A DNA stretch of 64,000 bases, taken from assembly GCF_002234675.1 (NCBI RefSeq), contig NC_019860.2, positions 17,538,536 to 17,602,535 of the forward strand. Reading direction: 5' to 3'. The DNA comes from Oryzias latipes (lineage: Eukaryota; Chordata; Actinopteri; Beloniformes; Adrianichthyidae). Positions 22,041 through 34,292 of the stretch are shown here, in pieces. The translations under genes and the position numbers were made by a program. The first letter of the stretch is position 1. Each line of letters opens with the position of its first letter. A model generated the notes under the pieces. That model searched no databases, had not been told where the DNA came from, and saw only the letters and a list, made by a program, of their open reading frames with translations.

Positions 22041-22660
22041 AAAGTCTCACTCCAATCATCTTTTGATCTATTTTCAAAGCGTTCACAATGTTTTTTAAAT
22101 TTATGATTATGCCGCTTTTAGCTAAAAAAACAAAAAAATCTGTGTGGTTTTCTACGACGTAGTTTCTGCATTGCGGCAATGATTAAATAGAAATGAGCCT
22201 CTGAGCTGTGGGCTGAATTGTTGGCACAGAGTAAGCCTGTCCTCATTTCCCATCATCCCTTTGTTTACATGCTCTCCCGCTGGCTAACAGCCCCTCACAA
22301 CACCAACCTAACATTAGTGATGCAACAAAAATGGCGAGCAACATTGGAGCTATCCCTCCATGCAGTTTGGCACCAAATACCAGCTCAGGTTAGGAAAACA
22401 AAGACGTTGATGGATCTATTTGTCTACAAGGAGATGCATCAGAATGGAAAAGAGCAGGGAGCTTGTGGCCTGCTAACCGTAGCTTCTACGTCACTGCTAA
22501 AGGCTGTTTTAAACAGCAGTTCCTGATTCACGATAAGTTATATAAAGAAATACTCAGATATGCTATTTTAATTTTTTTTGCATGTCGTCTATTGTGAGAA
22601 AAATGATACAAAACCACGTTTAAAACACCAAAAACACAATTTTCACCAGAGTGAGTCTTT
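22041..22660. mobile_element. Repeat family F620 copy A (non-autonomous DNA transposon)
   Basis: The ends are inverted: AAAGTCTCACTCCAATCATC at the left and AGAGTGAGTCTTT at the right. The interior contains TTTTGATCTATTTTC, TTTACATGCTCTCCCGCTGG and ATGGCGAGCAACATTGG. Related copies or fragments lie at 38410-39023, 48841-48983, 54568-55388 and 63455-63796. The internal segment starting at ATGGCGAGCAACATT looks like the start of a coding exon, but no long frame follows. Confidence 0.65.
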
Positions 22661-25600
22661 AAAAGCATCAAAAGTACAGTTTGACTGATCACTAAACTGA
22701 TGTTTTAAATTCAATTTTGAGTTATTTTGGTATTGCCAAAAGGGCGTGTACCTTTTTTTTTTTTACAGAAAGTTATGTTGTCATGGAAACCATGCTGTTT
22801 ATTATAGAAAGAACAAAGAAAAATATAGATTGCCAGGTTCAAAACCATTCAGAGAGAGTTTGGGACTTTACAGGTCAAAAGTGGCAATAAGGTAAATGTA
22901 AACAGGTTGACTGATTGTAATTTGGGTTAATGGAATGTGTTGTTCTCCTCCTTCAGTTCTATTAAGCTCTTATGGTGGTTCAAGGTGGTGTCAAAAGGGT
23001 TTTTCCAAACTAAGCTTTATTTGGCTGCTTCACACAACAATAAACAGTCAATAAAAAAAGCAGTTTGAGAGGATTTCTTTTCCTAATTGGTAAAACAACA
23101 GCTGATGTGAACACTTCTGAAAAGTATTTGCACCCAATTCACAAAAAATAATTGTCCAAGTCTTTGCAAACTGAGTGAACAATACATTATTACGAATTTC
23201 TCATTAAAAACTCCTATTTAACCTACTTTGGGTTGAACAGTTCATGAATAATGCCTCCCAACATGTTAACATTTCCCTTTTTTTTTCCAACAACCTGCAC
23301 ACTATAAACCAGAATTTGGCCACATTTCACAAGGTTTGGTGATTTCCTGAAGCATCACTTCCACTCCGCTGACTGCCGAGTCCGTTCGGGCAGTGCGCCT
23401 GCCGACAGAGCTTCAATGTTCGCCAGGCGTGCCAGACAAGGTGAGAGTGCTGGCCTTTTTCATTCGGACAAGAGCGGTGATCCGACCATCTCTGACCTAA
23501 TTTTGTGGGGTATCTCTCATCTGGTTGAATTACCGTCAGGAAGTCACAGTCCTGTTTCAAATCCCTGCAGCTGTTTGGAGGAAAGGTGGGGAAAGTCGTT
23601 ATGGTGCGTTAGGTGATCCAGGTCACTGATGTGTGGTTTATCCTTCTTTTTTGTGCCGTAAGTGGGACACACAAAGGGAGAGCCACAAATAAAAAACACC
23701 AACTCAACGGAACTACGTTTGTCTTGGCTTTATAACCCAAAAAACCCAAAGTACTTTCTCAATATTATCCATGTTTTTCACAATGTAGCAAAGAGCTTTA
23801 AGAGAATTTGACTCAAGTCAAAACGTATGCGGCAGAAGCCAATTTGACATACAAATGACACTGAGTATTAACATTTACATCAGTTATTTCGAACCCAATG
23901 GGTAGGTACAATTATTTAGAGACTCTCCCAGTACGGTCAGTTTCACCATCTACTGTAGGACCTCTGCATGAATGACGAGGCGTTCAGCAGTACGTCTGTC
24001 TCCCTATGACCTAGTTTGACGACTTTCTGTCCCACACTGCTCGACGGTTAGAGAAAATAAAAAAATAAAACCAGAAGACGTATTTGTTCTCGATTTGATA
24101 CAATTATGAAAAGACATCAAGAAGTTCGGGAGAAGCAAACAGCAACAGTGGGCTTTTCCACCATGTTGGTTTTGGACTTCACCAGCTAATAACATCATCA
24201 ACATGTTGCCACCAAAGCCAAGTTCCTGATTGGTTAAGGCGACGCAACTATGGACTATGGACTAGGACATTCCCATAAAATTAGCACCCCTCCCTCCCCC
24301 AATTCCTCCCTCCACCCACCCAGTTCCCGCCTTTTTTAACCCTTATATCGAAACAGAACAAACACTTATGTACTGAAGCTTTAAAGAAACAGTCTGGCTC
24401 AGTATTGCTGTGCAGAAACGCTATCATGGGATCCATTTATGACCACGGGGGTCATCACCACACTACAGCCATTAGACCACAGAGCAGGACTCTAGCTGTT
24501 TCAGTGAGAGCGATGATTGCGTAAGCACTTTGCTGCTGTGCTTTGTGGCACGTGTGTATGGTTTCTTTTCTCTGCTAAAGAATCTGCTGGAATTAGGTTA
24601 ACAGCGTCAACAGTTGAAGAGTAATGGTGGTTGAAAGAATATTGAGCTAAAGCTATGATGTAAAATTCCTTTTTGTTTTTCCATTTAGCAGAGGGAATTC
24701 CAATAAATCATTCAATCATGGATGTATGTTGAAAATAAATGAAATAAGGACACCAGATAAATGAAATGTGCAGGATTCGATTGACCACTTATTTCAAAGG
24801 TCACAATGATCCGTCTGAACCACTCAGTCAATCAGATTTAGCTAATCAGTTCATTTTTTAACAGGAAGGTAGCATTAAATCAAAAAACTAAAGCTGGACA
24901 TTTATTTTCAGTGTTTACGAAGTAAATAATCCCAGGAAAACAGCGACTAAAGCATAAACTCTTGTTCTGAAAATGTCACATTGGAGGATATTTTAAGACT
25001 TAGACCCCCTTATTCCTTCTTTATCCCAAGAGACTAAAGTCACTGATGCATCAGGCGTGCTTCGAGGTTAAAAATTGGCTGTTTGCCTAATCAATGACCA
25101 CCTTCTTCACGTTTGTCTGCCAATCAATGAGCCTACCTGCTTTAATCTTTCTGCTCCTCCATGCAAACATGTAAACCCTAAAACCCGTCCATCACAGTAG
25201 ACCTTTTCAGATGGCAACAAATTTGCAACAGAGCCAAAAAACGAGGCAGAGAAGCAGGAATCCATTAAAGAGGAAGACTTGAGAAAGGTGTATGGTTGTA
25301 AAACCGTTCTTGCATTTAAGGCGAAGTGTCTGTGATGACTGGATCAAGTCACCGAAAATGTCACACATTTCCAAAGCCGAGTCCCTGATTGGTTGATGTG
25401 ACGCATGCACATCAACCCAGCCAAAGTTGAAATATATGAACTCTGGACGCGCTGCTGCCGGACCGGTCTCTACATTAACTTACCATTGAAACTCAACGCC
25501 CCCTGACGTGGAAATCGGTATAGCACCTGTTTAGAGCCAATCAAACGGCTAATTACCATTTTTAAATGTAATAACTACTTATGACAGTTACCCTTTTTTC

Positions 25601-27565
25601 TAAAAAGACTTTATAGCTTTATAGAGTGTTTTTGAAATGATTAATGGATTTGCCAAATAGGAAATGAAAAACCACATTTATTAATATACTTAATGGACAA
25701 ATTGTTACAAGAAAAGCAGAACGTTGTGTACTTTTAATGGTCAGCCTTACTAACGTACAAAACTTTGTCGTTGCATTCAATGTAATTTGGAGAATTTGTT
25801 AAAAATGCGAATGAAAAAAAAATAAATCAGCATTTTTGGGTTTAGACTGCATAAAAAGCACTTTCACTTTAAAGCAGCCATGTTCTCTGCTTAATCACCC
25901 GCGAAGACCTGTGTGTTTACGTTGCATCTTCTGCGTGTGCATGCTTGCATTTATCCATGAGCTCTGTCCACAGACATGCCTTCCACAGTCAACGGCCAAT
26001 TTAAACTGACCTTAGGGGTTACAGAAAACCTGGGGCTTTTGTCTCTGTTTGACCTTGTGATGGATTGTCGACTTGTCCACGCGCTCCCGCCTGATGAAAG
26101 CTGGGATGAGCCCCAGTTCACCGGTAATCCCGACTGGGATCGGACGAGTGCAGAGAATGGGAAGGGTGTTTAGGGTGTTGCCGCTCCACCAACAGCTGAG
26201 ATATGCATCAGTGTGTTTGGCCAATTATCTGTGACAACCTAAACCAGATCCAGACTGTCTCTTGTCTATTAAAACCTATTTTACCCCAAACATCCCAAAA
26301 GCTCACTCCATAGTTGGTTTTAAAGAAAATCGAAAATTCGTTTTTTTTTGTTTGTTCTTGAATTTTCATGTCTTATCTAGGTAAAAAGTCATAAATACGA
26401 AGAGTTAGAAGGGAATTTCATTGTACTATCGAAGTGATAAAAACCAAATTTTAACCAGATTAATTCAAATATTATCCAGCGACGATCCCTTTTTGCAAAA
26501 CTGTGGGGAAAAATAGCCATGTTCTTGTTTTTTAAAGGACAAACTCAAACCACAGCAAATGACAGATAGTAATAAACCCCGCACCCTTTCAGTGCAGCCG
26601 TGGAGCCTCTTGACAGAGATGAAAAGCTTTTGACAGCACATTACAAAGCCTGTGGGCTCGGCGGTCGCACTGTAAGCTGGAGGAAGGTGAAGGACGCTCA
26701 ACACAAAGACAGAAACAGAAACACCCATATTTCGGTGTAGCATCAACATAAAGGGGATTTTTCTGCTCTTAAACATCATCAATTTTAAATAGAAATGCTA
26801 GTTGGTAAAAAAAAATCTTTTGCGTTTTTGTGTGCCAACAAGGTTGTAAATCTAAAAAAAAAAAGATGAGAAGTGGGTTGTGTAAAATATAAAACCCTAT
26901 ATTGCACGTTAAGTACCAAAAATGTGGTCACACATTTTATTACTGTTGGCCAAAAATAGAAACCCTGTCATAATTGAGTTACGAGGTCTGTCCAAAACCA
27001 GATCAATAAAAATAAAAATATGGTTTTGCTACCTCAGCCAAAAATATAAAGGACCATTCAATCCAAGCCAGCTGGGTCGTTAAAAGACACACAAAAGGCT
27101 ATAAATAATCAATGAAAAGCGGCTCAACAGCAACCATGTACAGGTCAAAAATCCATACCACAAGTGGCAGAGCTAGAACAACCTTCCATACCAGTCAGTG
27201 TAATAAGATTACCTGTCTCTGCTGTCAGAAAGCTGCATTAATGCTGCAGTTTTAGCAGACGGGGGGAGATGATGCATGACAGAAAATGCCACCGTTCCGT
27301 CAGGGGTAATGCTGTGGTACCAGGGCCCGGTGTAAAGACCGTTAACTGTCACGGAGGAAACGAAAGTTTTAGTTTGAAGGAGACTCACGGCTGTTATTTT
27401 TCAACCCAAATGCCAGAATTTAAACTCTACCGAATCATTGTGAAAAATCTAAGGTACAATTAAATGTATTTCATTGCATTTAAATTTATAATGTTTCTGT
27501 TGACTTCTTAATCTTTCCATTTCTCTTTGTTTTAAACCTTTTATTTCGGATATTTTTGTAGCTCT
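22661..27565. other. Gene desert segment with repeat fragments
   Basis: No gene is seen. About 24180-24270 and 25370-25520 hold fragments of family R1 (TTCCTGATTGGTTAAGGCGA and CCCTGATTGGTTGATGTGAC). About 26030-26170 is an inverted, degenerate copy of family R2 (CTGATGAAAGCTGGGATGAG). The block at 23330-23630 is GC-richer and complex and could be regulatory or a lone repeat copy. Long A-rich and T-rich runs are frequent. Confidence 0.4.
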
Positions 27566-28745
27566 ATTAACTACGGTGGCCCTGAAGTGCAAAGCATTCA
27601 ACAAATCACTCGATACAAAAACATTTTTAAGATCACAACAACAATTAAAAAAAAATAATAATTTTTAAAAAGCAGCATTACATTTTAGAAAACAAAACAA
27701 AATTTCAGAAACCAAAACTTGAAAAACAAAAATGACAAAAAAAAAAACATTTCAGAAAACAAAATTAATTTCCAGGAAAAAAAGAAATATTAAAAAATGA
27801 AAACATTTCAGAAAAAAAAAAATCCAGAAAAAAAATGAAATATTAAAAAATGAAAAACATTTCAGAAAAAAAAATTTCCAGAAAAAAATGAAATATTAAA
27901 AAATGAAAAACATTTCAGAAAAAAAATGAAATATTAAAAAATGAAAAACATTTCAGAACACAGAATGAATTTCCAGAAAACAAAACGAAATCTTCAAAAA
28001 TGAAAAACATTTCCAAACCGGAAGAGGCAGGTACTATGGGACAACGCTGATTGGATGATGATTTTTGTCAATCATTTGAACTGAAAAGTATTTTAAATGA
28101 AGCGATGACGGATTTTATCGTCCAAACAACAATGTACTATAATAATCCACGTATTTCCCATTTATATATCAAATAAAAAATGCAGCAAACTGTTAATGAA
28201 CTTTAAAATTATTTTTTTAACATTTCGCCTGACACACGGTCACCCGGAAGTAGTTTGTAAGCACTTTTACTTTGAACGCTGTGCGCTAATGTCTACGGCT
28301 GCGAGGTTCACGCTGTCAATCATCTTTAGGTAAGAATCAATTCTGTGATCTTTTCTTTTGTCAGTCACATGTCTCTAAGGATGTTAATTTTAGGATGTTA
28401 AAGTGCTGCTTTGAAAAGATAATTTCTTTTTATCTTGCGCATGCGCAAAAAGAACCCGATGGAGACGAACCGTCTTCACATGATAGCCGTTCCCGTTTTC
28501 GGTGACAACATGAGAGAAAAAGCTCCGAGCCAGCCTGATTCTGTGATTTATACAGTAATTATATGGCATCAGTGTTGCTAAAAATCGACTTTAAGACTGA
28601 AATCAGTAAACAAGTTCTTATGGGAAATAATATTTAAGTGCATTGTATATTTTTGAACCATGCATATACACATATACTGAAACTTAAAAATGAACTTTAA
28701 AGTTTATAAAATACTTAATTGAATTAACATGTGATATTTCTGCAG

Positions 28746-28860
28746 GTGAAGTTTCTCAAAGCGAAGTTCCAGAAAGGTTTGTGCTGCAGAAGAACAGATG
28801 GCAGCTCTACATGGGAATACAAAAAGACTAAAGTCATTCATATCATTGTGCAGTGTACAG
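28746..28860 (+). other. Exon-like segment in the inverted-repeat element
   Basis: It is preceded by TTTCTGCAG and followed by GCAAGT, so it could be an internal exon with a GC-AG donor. One frame is open through the whole segment (begins VKFLKAKFQKG). An upstream GT-donor-like site (CTTTAG then GTAAGA) lies near 28328. No homology is recognised and there is no start codon in context, so coding status is uncertain. Confidence 0.25.
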
Positions 28861-29480
28861 GCAAGTCACCATGATTTATGTGCAATGTAATCAATAAATA
28901 TTATTTAACCTTAATATCTAATTTTTTTTTTAAATTGCAGGTCCTTTAAAAAAAACGTCTTTAACCTGCTGCATAAGCCTGATTAGTTGTAAATGATGCA
29001 GTGGGGAGTGAAAAACGAAGCACAATTCCTGGCTTTAGCGTCGGGCTGATGATCTGGAAATCACATCTATGAGGAACCGCATCAAACACTTGTACAACTC
29101 CAAACAACTTAATGTTCCTTTAAGCAAAACTCCAGTTTAAAATGTTCATATTAGACTTGCTTCATTTAGGAGTTTTTCCATGTTTACCATTTTAGGTTTT
29201 AAAGCTTTATTAACAAAGATGATGTTTGATTTTCAAAGCTGTTGTTTAGAAATGTATTTTTGTCAATGAAAAAACTAAATGCTGATGTGAGGATTGTAAT
29301 AATGGATATGAAAATAAACAAATTTGTTTCATAGCAATGCAGTATATTTATTGAAAACTTAACATGAATACGTTATTCAGTAACAGAAACAAAGAAACTG
29401 TTGTTGATTTCCCTTTATGGGCTTCTTCATGCAGTCAATCAAATGTTGCGTTTACATTCAGCATTTACTCAGCCTACCTG

Positions 29481-30262
29481 TCAGTCACATTTATTAGAGG
29501 AAAAAATGCATCTGGGAAAAGTCTGTTTGTGCTTAACAACTATATCAAAAAGAGTCATGTCAGGGAAGTTTTGTCCACATTGCTGCTCAGCATCACATCC
29601 AGAGGAAGATGCACAGGTAAGGGACCCCAGTTCCTGCTCGTACATGCTTGCAGCTTCCTCTGCACTGGACTCCAGCTCCAGCTCTTGAAATCCCTGACAG
29701 AGATAAATTAATAAATTAAAAATCCCTGACAGAAAAACATCGGCTGTCGTTCATCTTTCATTCAGGAAAAAGTTGAGTTCATCAAAATGAGGAGAAAATG
29801 GGTTAAACCAGAAATTCATTAGGGAGGGGTCAAAACACCAAACTCAGAATAAAATACATTATTTCAGTCTTATAAAAAATACATTCTAAAACAATTTGGT
29901 ATTCCTCCTCTGCCTGAAAGACTAAAACGTTTTTTTTAAAGATTTATTTTACACTACAGACTTTGCCACCTTTAGTTACACACCTGGACGTGTCTGATGA
30001 TGTGCACATCCAGTCATTTACTGTCATGTTTCTGTGCACTGACACACTCTAAAGTCACAGATCTTAATAGTGTGAATAAGAAGCATTCATAACTGTTATT
30101 CTGAGACACAAACTGCTGCAGTTTACCTGACAGCTTTGCTGATTTATGCTGCTGGTACACCTGTCTGTGAATCCTGCCCACGTGACCCCCCTCTCCAGCT
30201 GATGAGGTAACCTGTCATTAACGTATGACTGAAGGATCTTGGATCTGTCTGTAAACACCCAC
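29481..30262 (-). CDS. Unrecognised two-exon coding candidate inside the element
   Basis: On -, 30262-30127 is flanked by TTTCTAG and GTAAAC and stays open for 45 codons (begins WVFTDRSKILQSY). Segment 29693-29481 is flanked upstream by TCTCTGTCAG and stays open for 70 codons to TGA (begins GFQELELESSAEEAA, ends FSSNKCD). The two join in phase 0. A third segment with one open frame lies further upstream at about 30330-30475 (contains FTNVSKCRERILSEA), but it runs into TAA before its donor-like site, so the gene is either broken or spliced differently. The last exon is acidic and cysteine-containing. No domain is recognised; a transposase or accessory protein of the element is the natural guess. 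Confidence 0.35.
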
Positions 30263-31479
30263 CTAGAAATCACGTTTAACGCTACGTTTATTAGATCAAA
30301 CAAATGTGCCTCCATACCTTATCTGTGGATGACGGGACTGCATTTCCTGATGATGTGCGCCGTCTTTAACACCCGTTTCTTCGCAGCTGCTGCTTCAGAC
30401 AGAATCCTCTCACGACATTTCGAAACATTTGTAAACCTGGTTGGTGTTGATATTTCTGCGTGCGTTCTGTCATCACATCCACTAAATATTCAAAGATTAA
30501 AGTTTATGTTAACGTTTTACCGTCCCTTTCTTTGTTTACCTGCAGAACGGACGTCATCCACACAAACTACTTCCGGGTGACCGTTCTGCTTCAGACGAAA
30601 TATTCAAAAAATAATTTAAACCTTCATTATCTGTTTGCTGCATTTTTGATTTAATATGTAAATGGGAAATACGGGAATTATCATGGTACATTGTTGTTTG
30701 GACGATAAAATCCGTCGTCGCTTCATTTAAAATACTTTTCAGTTCAAATGATTGACAAACATCATCATCCAATCAGCGTTGTCCCATAGTACCTGCTTCT
30801 TCCGGTTTGGAAATGTTTTTCATTTTTGAAGATTTCGTTTTGTTTTCTGGAAATTCATTCTGTGTTCTGAAATGTTTTTCATTTTTTAATATTTCATTTT
30901 TTTTCTGAAATGTTTTTCATTTTTTAATATTTCATTTTGTTTTTCTGAAATGTTTTCATTTTTTTTATTTCATTTTGTTTTCTGGAAATTAATTTTTTTT
31001 CTGAAATGTTTTCATTTTGTAATATTTCTTTTTTTTCTGGAAATTAATTTTGTTTTCTGAAATCTTTTTTTCTTTTTTTCTTTTTTCTTTTTTATGTTTT
31101 GGTTTCTGAAATTTTGTTTTGTTTTCTAAAATGTAATACGCTTTTTAAATTGTTGCTGTGATCTTAAAAATGTTTTTGTATCGAGTGATTTGTTGAATGG
31201 TTTGCACTTCAGGGCCACCGTAATTAACTGTAGATTTGGAAACATTAAGAAGCACTTTTGATAAATACGTATTACTTATTTCAGAACAGATTATATATAT
31301 AAATTTAGATTAACAGGTCTCCAGATGAGAATGTAGGGTCATTTTGAGATAAAACCAAAAAAAAAAAAAATTTGACCACTAAACTGTGAAGCTAATAAAA
31401 ATATTTTAAAGGAACATCTTTTAGACTGGTTGGTGCAAATGTTGTGATTCTTGTTCCAAGCTTTTTATTTTAAAGCTCT

Positions 31480-31705
31480 GTTCCGATAAATGAAAGACTT
31501 GATGCTTTATCATTTCGGCTGGACACAAAAAGCAATGATCAATTCCCTCTCCACAATCAGTTTTCAAATAGTTGACAACTTATGTTGTGACGATGAGTAC
31601 AAGAGTTTTAAGCACGGAGGCCCCAAACGGGCATTTACAGGCGCTCACATTGACGTGGTCACTGAAACGCGCCTTTCTGAGGGCGGTGTGAACACAGCAT
31701 AAAGC
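31480..31705. repeat. Dispersed repeat, family R1-related fragment
   Basis: CTGTTCCGATAAATGAAAGA, TCAGTTTTCAAATAGTTGAC and the closing GGCGGTGTGAACACAGC resemble the copy at 3505-3900. The middle differs, so this may be a sister subfamily. The GTGTGAACAC-type edge matches the CAGTGTTCACACTG-type edge of copy 1. A short open frame across it has no support as a gene. Confidence 0.4.
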
Positions 31706-31739
31706 GTGTTGAGGTTTTATTAGGGTAGGAAATGTTCTA

Positions 31740-32107
31740 TACACATTCGCCATTTATTTTTGCTCCATTTTATGTTGGCCTAATCTTCTGCTGCTAACAT
31801 GTTGCATATTTTTAACACACCCTGAAAGGTTTTCATTCATTTTGATTTGATCTTTCTAACAATAACCCTCTCCAGAATAACAAGAAGCAGCCTTTTTTAT
31901 TTTCTTCCTTCTATCTGTACCACTTTTAATTAACCTATTAGTCATTGTCCTACTGTTCCTTTCAATTTTTATTGCATTTGTATTTTGTAATGTATTTTTA
32001 TTTCAGTTGTTTTAACCTTATTTTATTTTGCATTGATGCCCTTTGGCCCAGGTCTCCCTTGAAAAAGAGCTGTAGTCTCAATGGAATTTCCTGGTAAAAT
32101 AAAATAA
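31740..32107 (+). mobile_element. 3' end of a non-LTR retrotransposon
   Basis: The closing part GGTCTCCCTTGAAAAAGAGC, TCAATGGAATTTCCTGGTAA and AATAAAATAAATAAG follows the common fish layout of LINE 3' UTRs ending in a short A-rich tail. The upstream part is T-rich and diverged. No coding region is left. Confidence 0.5.
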
Positions 32108-33464
32108 ATAAGAATCATCTTTCTCATAAACTTCATGAGCTCAGAGTAAATTACATCGGCCGTCTGGAGAAGCAGGCATGTGTGGAATCCCTGTAATTAT
32201 CTGCGAAACCTTGACCGATTGTTGCGAAAAAAAGCAGCGACTCACTCCAATCTTCTCCGCAAAGTCATTCTGAGCCAAACAAAGTCAGCCGCTTTGCTGA
32301 GGTGCTTTGCAGAAGCAGGAAGAAAATACCACTTTACCCTTCACCTCCAAACACACAGTGTCACCCCCTCATCGCTTATTCACACACATCAGCAGCGGAA
32401 GATGAGGGTCAGGGACACGCGGGACCAAAGGGAGACATTGTGGAGAGCCGCTGGCCCTTCGGAAACAAACCCGGCGCATGTGATGCACAAACAGCAATGA
32501 AAGAAAGCTATCAGAAGAAGCAGCTGGATTGGTTGTGACAAGGCACTGATGGGATAGAAAGCTGCCACCAATATAGAAAGCCCTGCCATCAGCACTTCTG
32601 TGCCTTCAGGTAATGGGCAAATAACACAAATTCATTTCCTGGCTGATGCACTTACAGTGACAGTGAGGCAGTGATTTCTGTGAGAGTGCTTTCCTTTGTT
32701 ACCTCGCTGTGCAACATGGGTTTGTCCAACCAAAAAGGTAAAAAAGAAAAAGGAAAAAGCCAGCTGCACCACTCAAACACAGTAGATAAACTACTTCTTG
32801 TCTTTCGCCTCATACATTAACCATGCCACAGGAATGGGAGAAAAAAAGTATGTTTCTTTCTAAACAAAACCTCCGCGGCTCTAAATCAAATAGCTGGGAT
32901 TCACTTTTTGCCTCGGCAGATGGAAGTGAAGCTCTTTTCCGATCTGCTTCAACCAGCCGAGCCTCACTCAATTACCCGGTGGCATTTTGTGACCTTGCGC
33001 AAGACAGTAATGACCTGGCCATGTTGCCGAGCGCTTCTCCCCCCCTTTTTTTTTTCTCTTCCTTCCTTTTTTAAAGGGTACGGCAAGCCTCCATCGTGGC
33101 AGGAGTTGATTGATGCCTCAGGGGGGTGACCTCATGTTAACCACGAGGATGACAGAAAATCCATTCTTAAATCTCCATTTCAACACCTCATCTGGGTCTG
33201 AAGACACTGCCGTTCGCCTCACAGAATTCAGTTTAGACTTTTCTAAAAACCACTCAGCAAAGTAAAATCCCTTCTGTTTCAAAGGTAAATGCCAGATTGC
33301 AAACTAAAATGGTGTTCAATACTTGCTTAAGGTCTGAAAATATACAACCCACTAATTGCTTCCGGTAACCACGCTTACTGCTGCGTTCACATGTGAGGCA
33401 TGTTCAAGAATGCGCTAAAAGCTGGATGGGGATTCTTCTTTTTTGATTTCCTTTTTCTACTGTG
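32108..33464. other. Desert segment with candidate conserved non-coding blocks
   Basis: About 32110-32600 and 32880-33180 have balanced composition, few simple repeats and no copies in the window. They read like constrained enhancer DNA (for example GCCTCGGCAGATGGAAGTGA and CCGGTGGCATTTTGTGACCT). Open frames here are short and lack splice support. The call is by composition only. Confidence 0.3.
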
Positions 33465-33476
33465 TAACCCTTGTGC

Positions 33477-33673
33477 TATCTTAGATGACCCCACCCTTCC
33501 ATTGACGTGTTCTCCCTACCATGACAAAGGTGGATAAAGGTGGAAAGATTTCATGTAATCCATGGACACCAGTGAAGATCACAAATCATTGAAGAAAAAA
33601 GATTCAGCGCACTGTCTAGTGGGTCTAGATGACCCAACTCCCAACGTTAAAGTGCCTAGGATAGCACAAGGGT
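33477..33673. mobile_element. MITE family M1 copy 3, inverted
   Basis: Same family as 8054-8260 in opposite orientation, flanked by TA at 33475-33476 and 33674-33675. At 197 bp it is 10 bp shorter than the other two copies. Confidence 0.77.
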
Positions 33674-33689
33674 TAATAGAGCATGTCCA

Positions 33690-34060
33690 CCACCTACAGT
33701 TGGAACAGGCCTAGTGCAAAATACCAAAGCGGTAAAAATCTGGTAAATCTTGCTCCAGGCTTATTCTTTCACTGTTCTAATCCGATATTTGAATTCTGGC
33801 CAGGTAAAAAACTGCAATTATAAATTTCTCCTCCATGATCAATTTTACAGTTGGCACTTTCGTGGATTAAAAAGGGACGGCATCCATACGTCGCTGCCAA
33901 ATCCCAGTCCCTGATTGGTAAAAGTTTGACCTGATTTAAATTTCAACACCCTTTCAATGGTTGTGTACGTGGAGCACGAAAATGGTCTTGAAATGTAGCG
34001 ACGTGCAAGAGCTTAAAGGCGGAAGCCCGAGATGCACATTTACATAGACTTTTCATTAGG
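33690..34060. repeat. Dispersed repeat, family R1 copy 2
   Basis: Shares ordered blocks with 3505-3900: CCACCTACAGTTGGA, AGTTGGCACTTTCGTGGAT, GGGACGGCATCCATACGTCG, AAATCCCAGTCCCTGATTGG and the TTCAATGG block. Boundaries are not resolved. Confidence 0.5.
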
Positions 34061-34292
34061 GCTACTTATTGCCAAACATTGCTTAAGACTGAAGCAACCA
34101 AGAAGGTACTCTTTCAAAAGATTTCGGTTGGGTGTTATTGTAAATATGATAATTCGGCGAATGATTCTAACATGGCTAACGTTGGAATGTCAAAGTTGTA
34201 GATTTACTGTTAATAAAGTCTGACTGACAGGCAGACGTTTCTCTGACTCTCGTCTCGCATCATGGGCCTCATAGTTTGGTGCATCTTATATA

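Larger units (their letters stand above)
27573..31221. mobile_element. 3.65-kb DNA element with terminal inverted repeats of about 670 bp
   Basis: The termini read ACGGTGGCCCTGAAGTGCAA and its complement. The inverted repeats run 27573-28258 (left) and 30562-31221 (right). They include internal tandem words (CATTTCAGAAAA, GAAATATTAAAAAATG) and close with CGGTCACCCGGAAGTAGTTT. Flanks TATTAACT (27565-27572) and AATTAACT (31222-31229) suggest an 8-bp target duplication with one mismatch; a TTAA-type site is an alternative reading. The unique core of 2.3 kb has exon-like pieces on both strands. I do not recognise the family from its ends. It may be an autonomous element whose transposase I cannot identify, or a non-autonomous carrier of captured sequence. 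Confidence 0.8.

Noticed and set aside
27630..28010. CRISPR-like or satellite array
   Set aside because: Unit spacing is irregular, units are simple A-rich words, and the context is eukaryotic; it is part of a transposon arm.
29364..29711. Plus-strand frame of 115 codons in the inverted-repeat element
   Set aside because: The opposite strand has better splice borders and codon pattern over the same bases.
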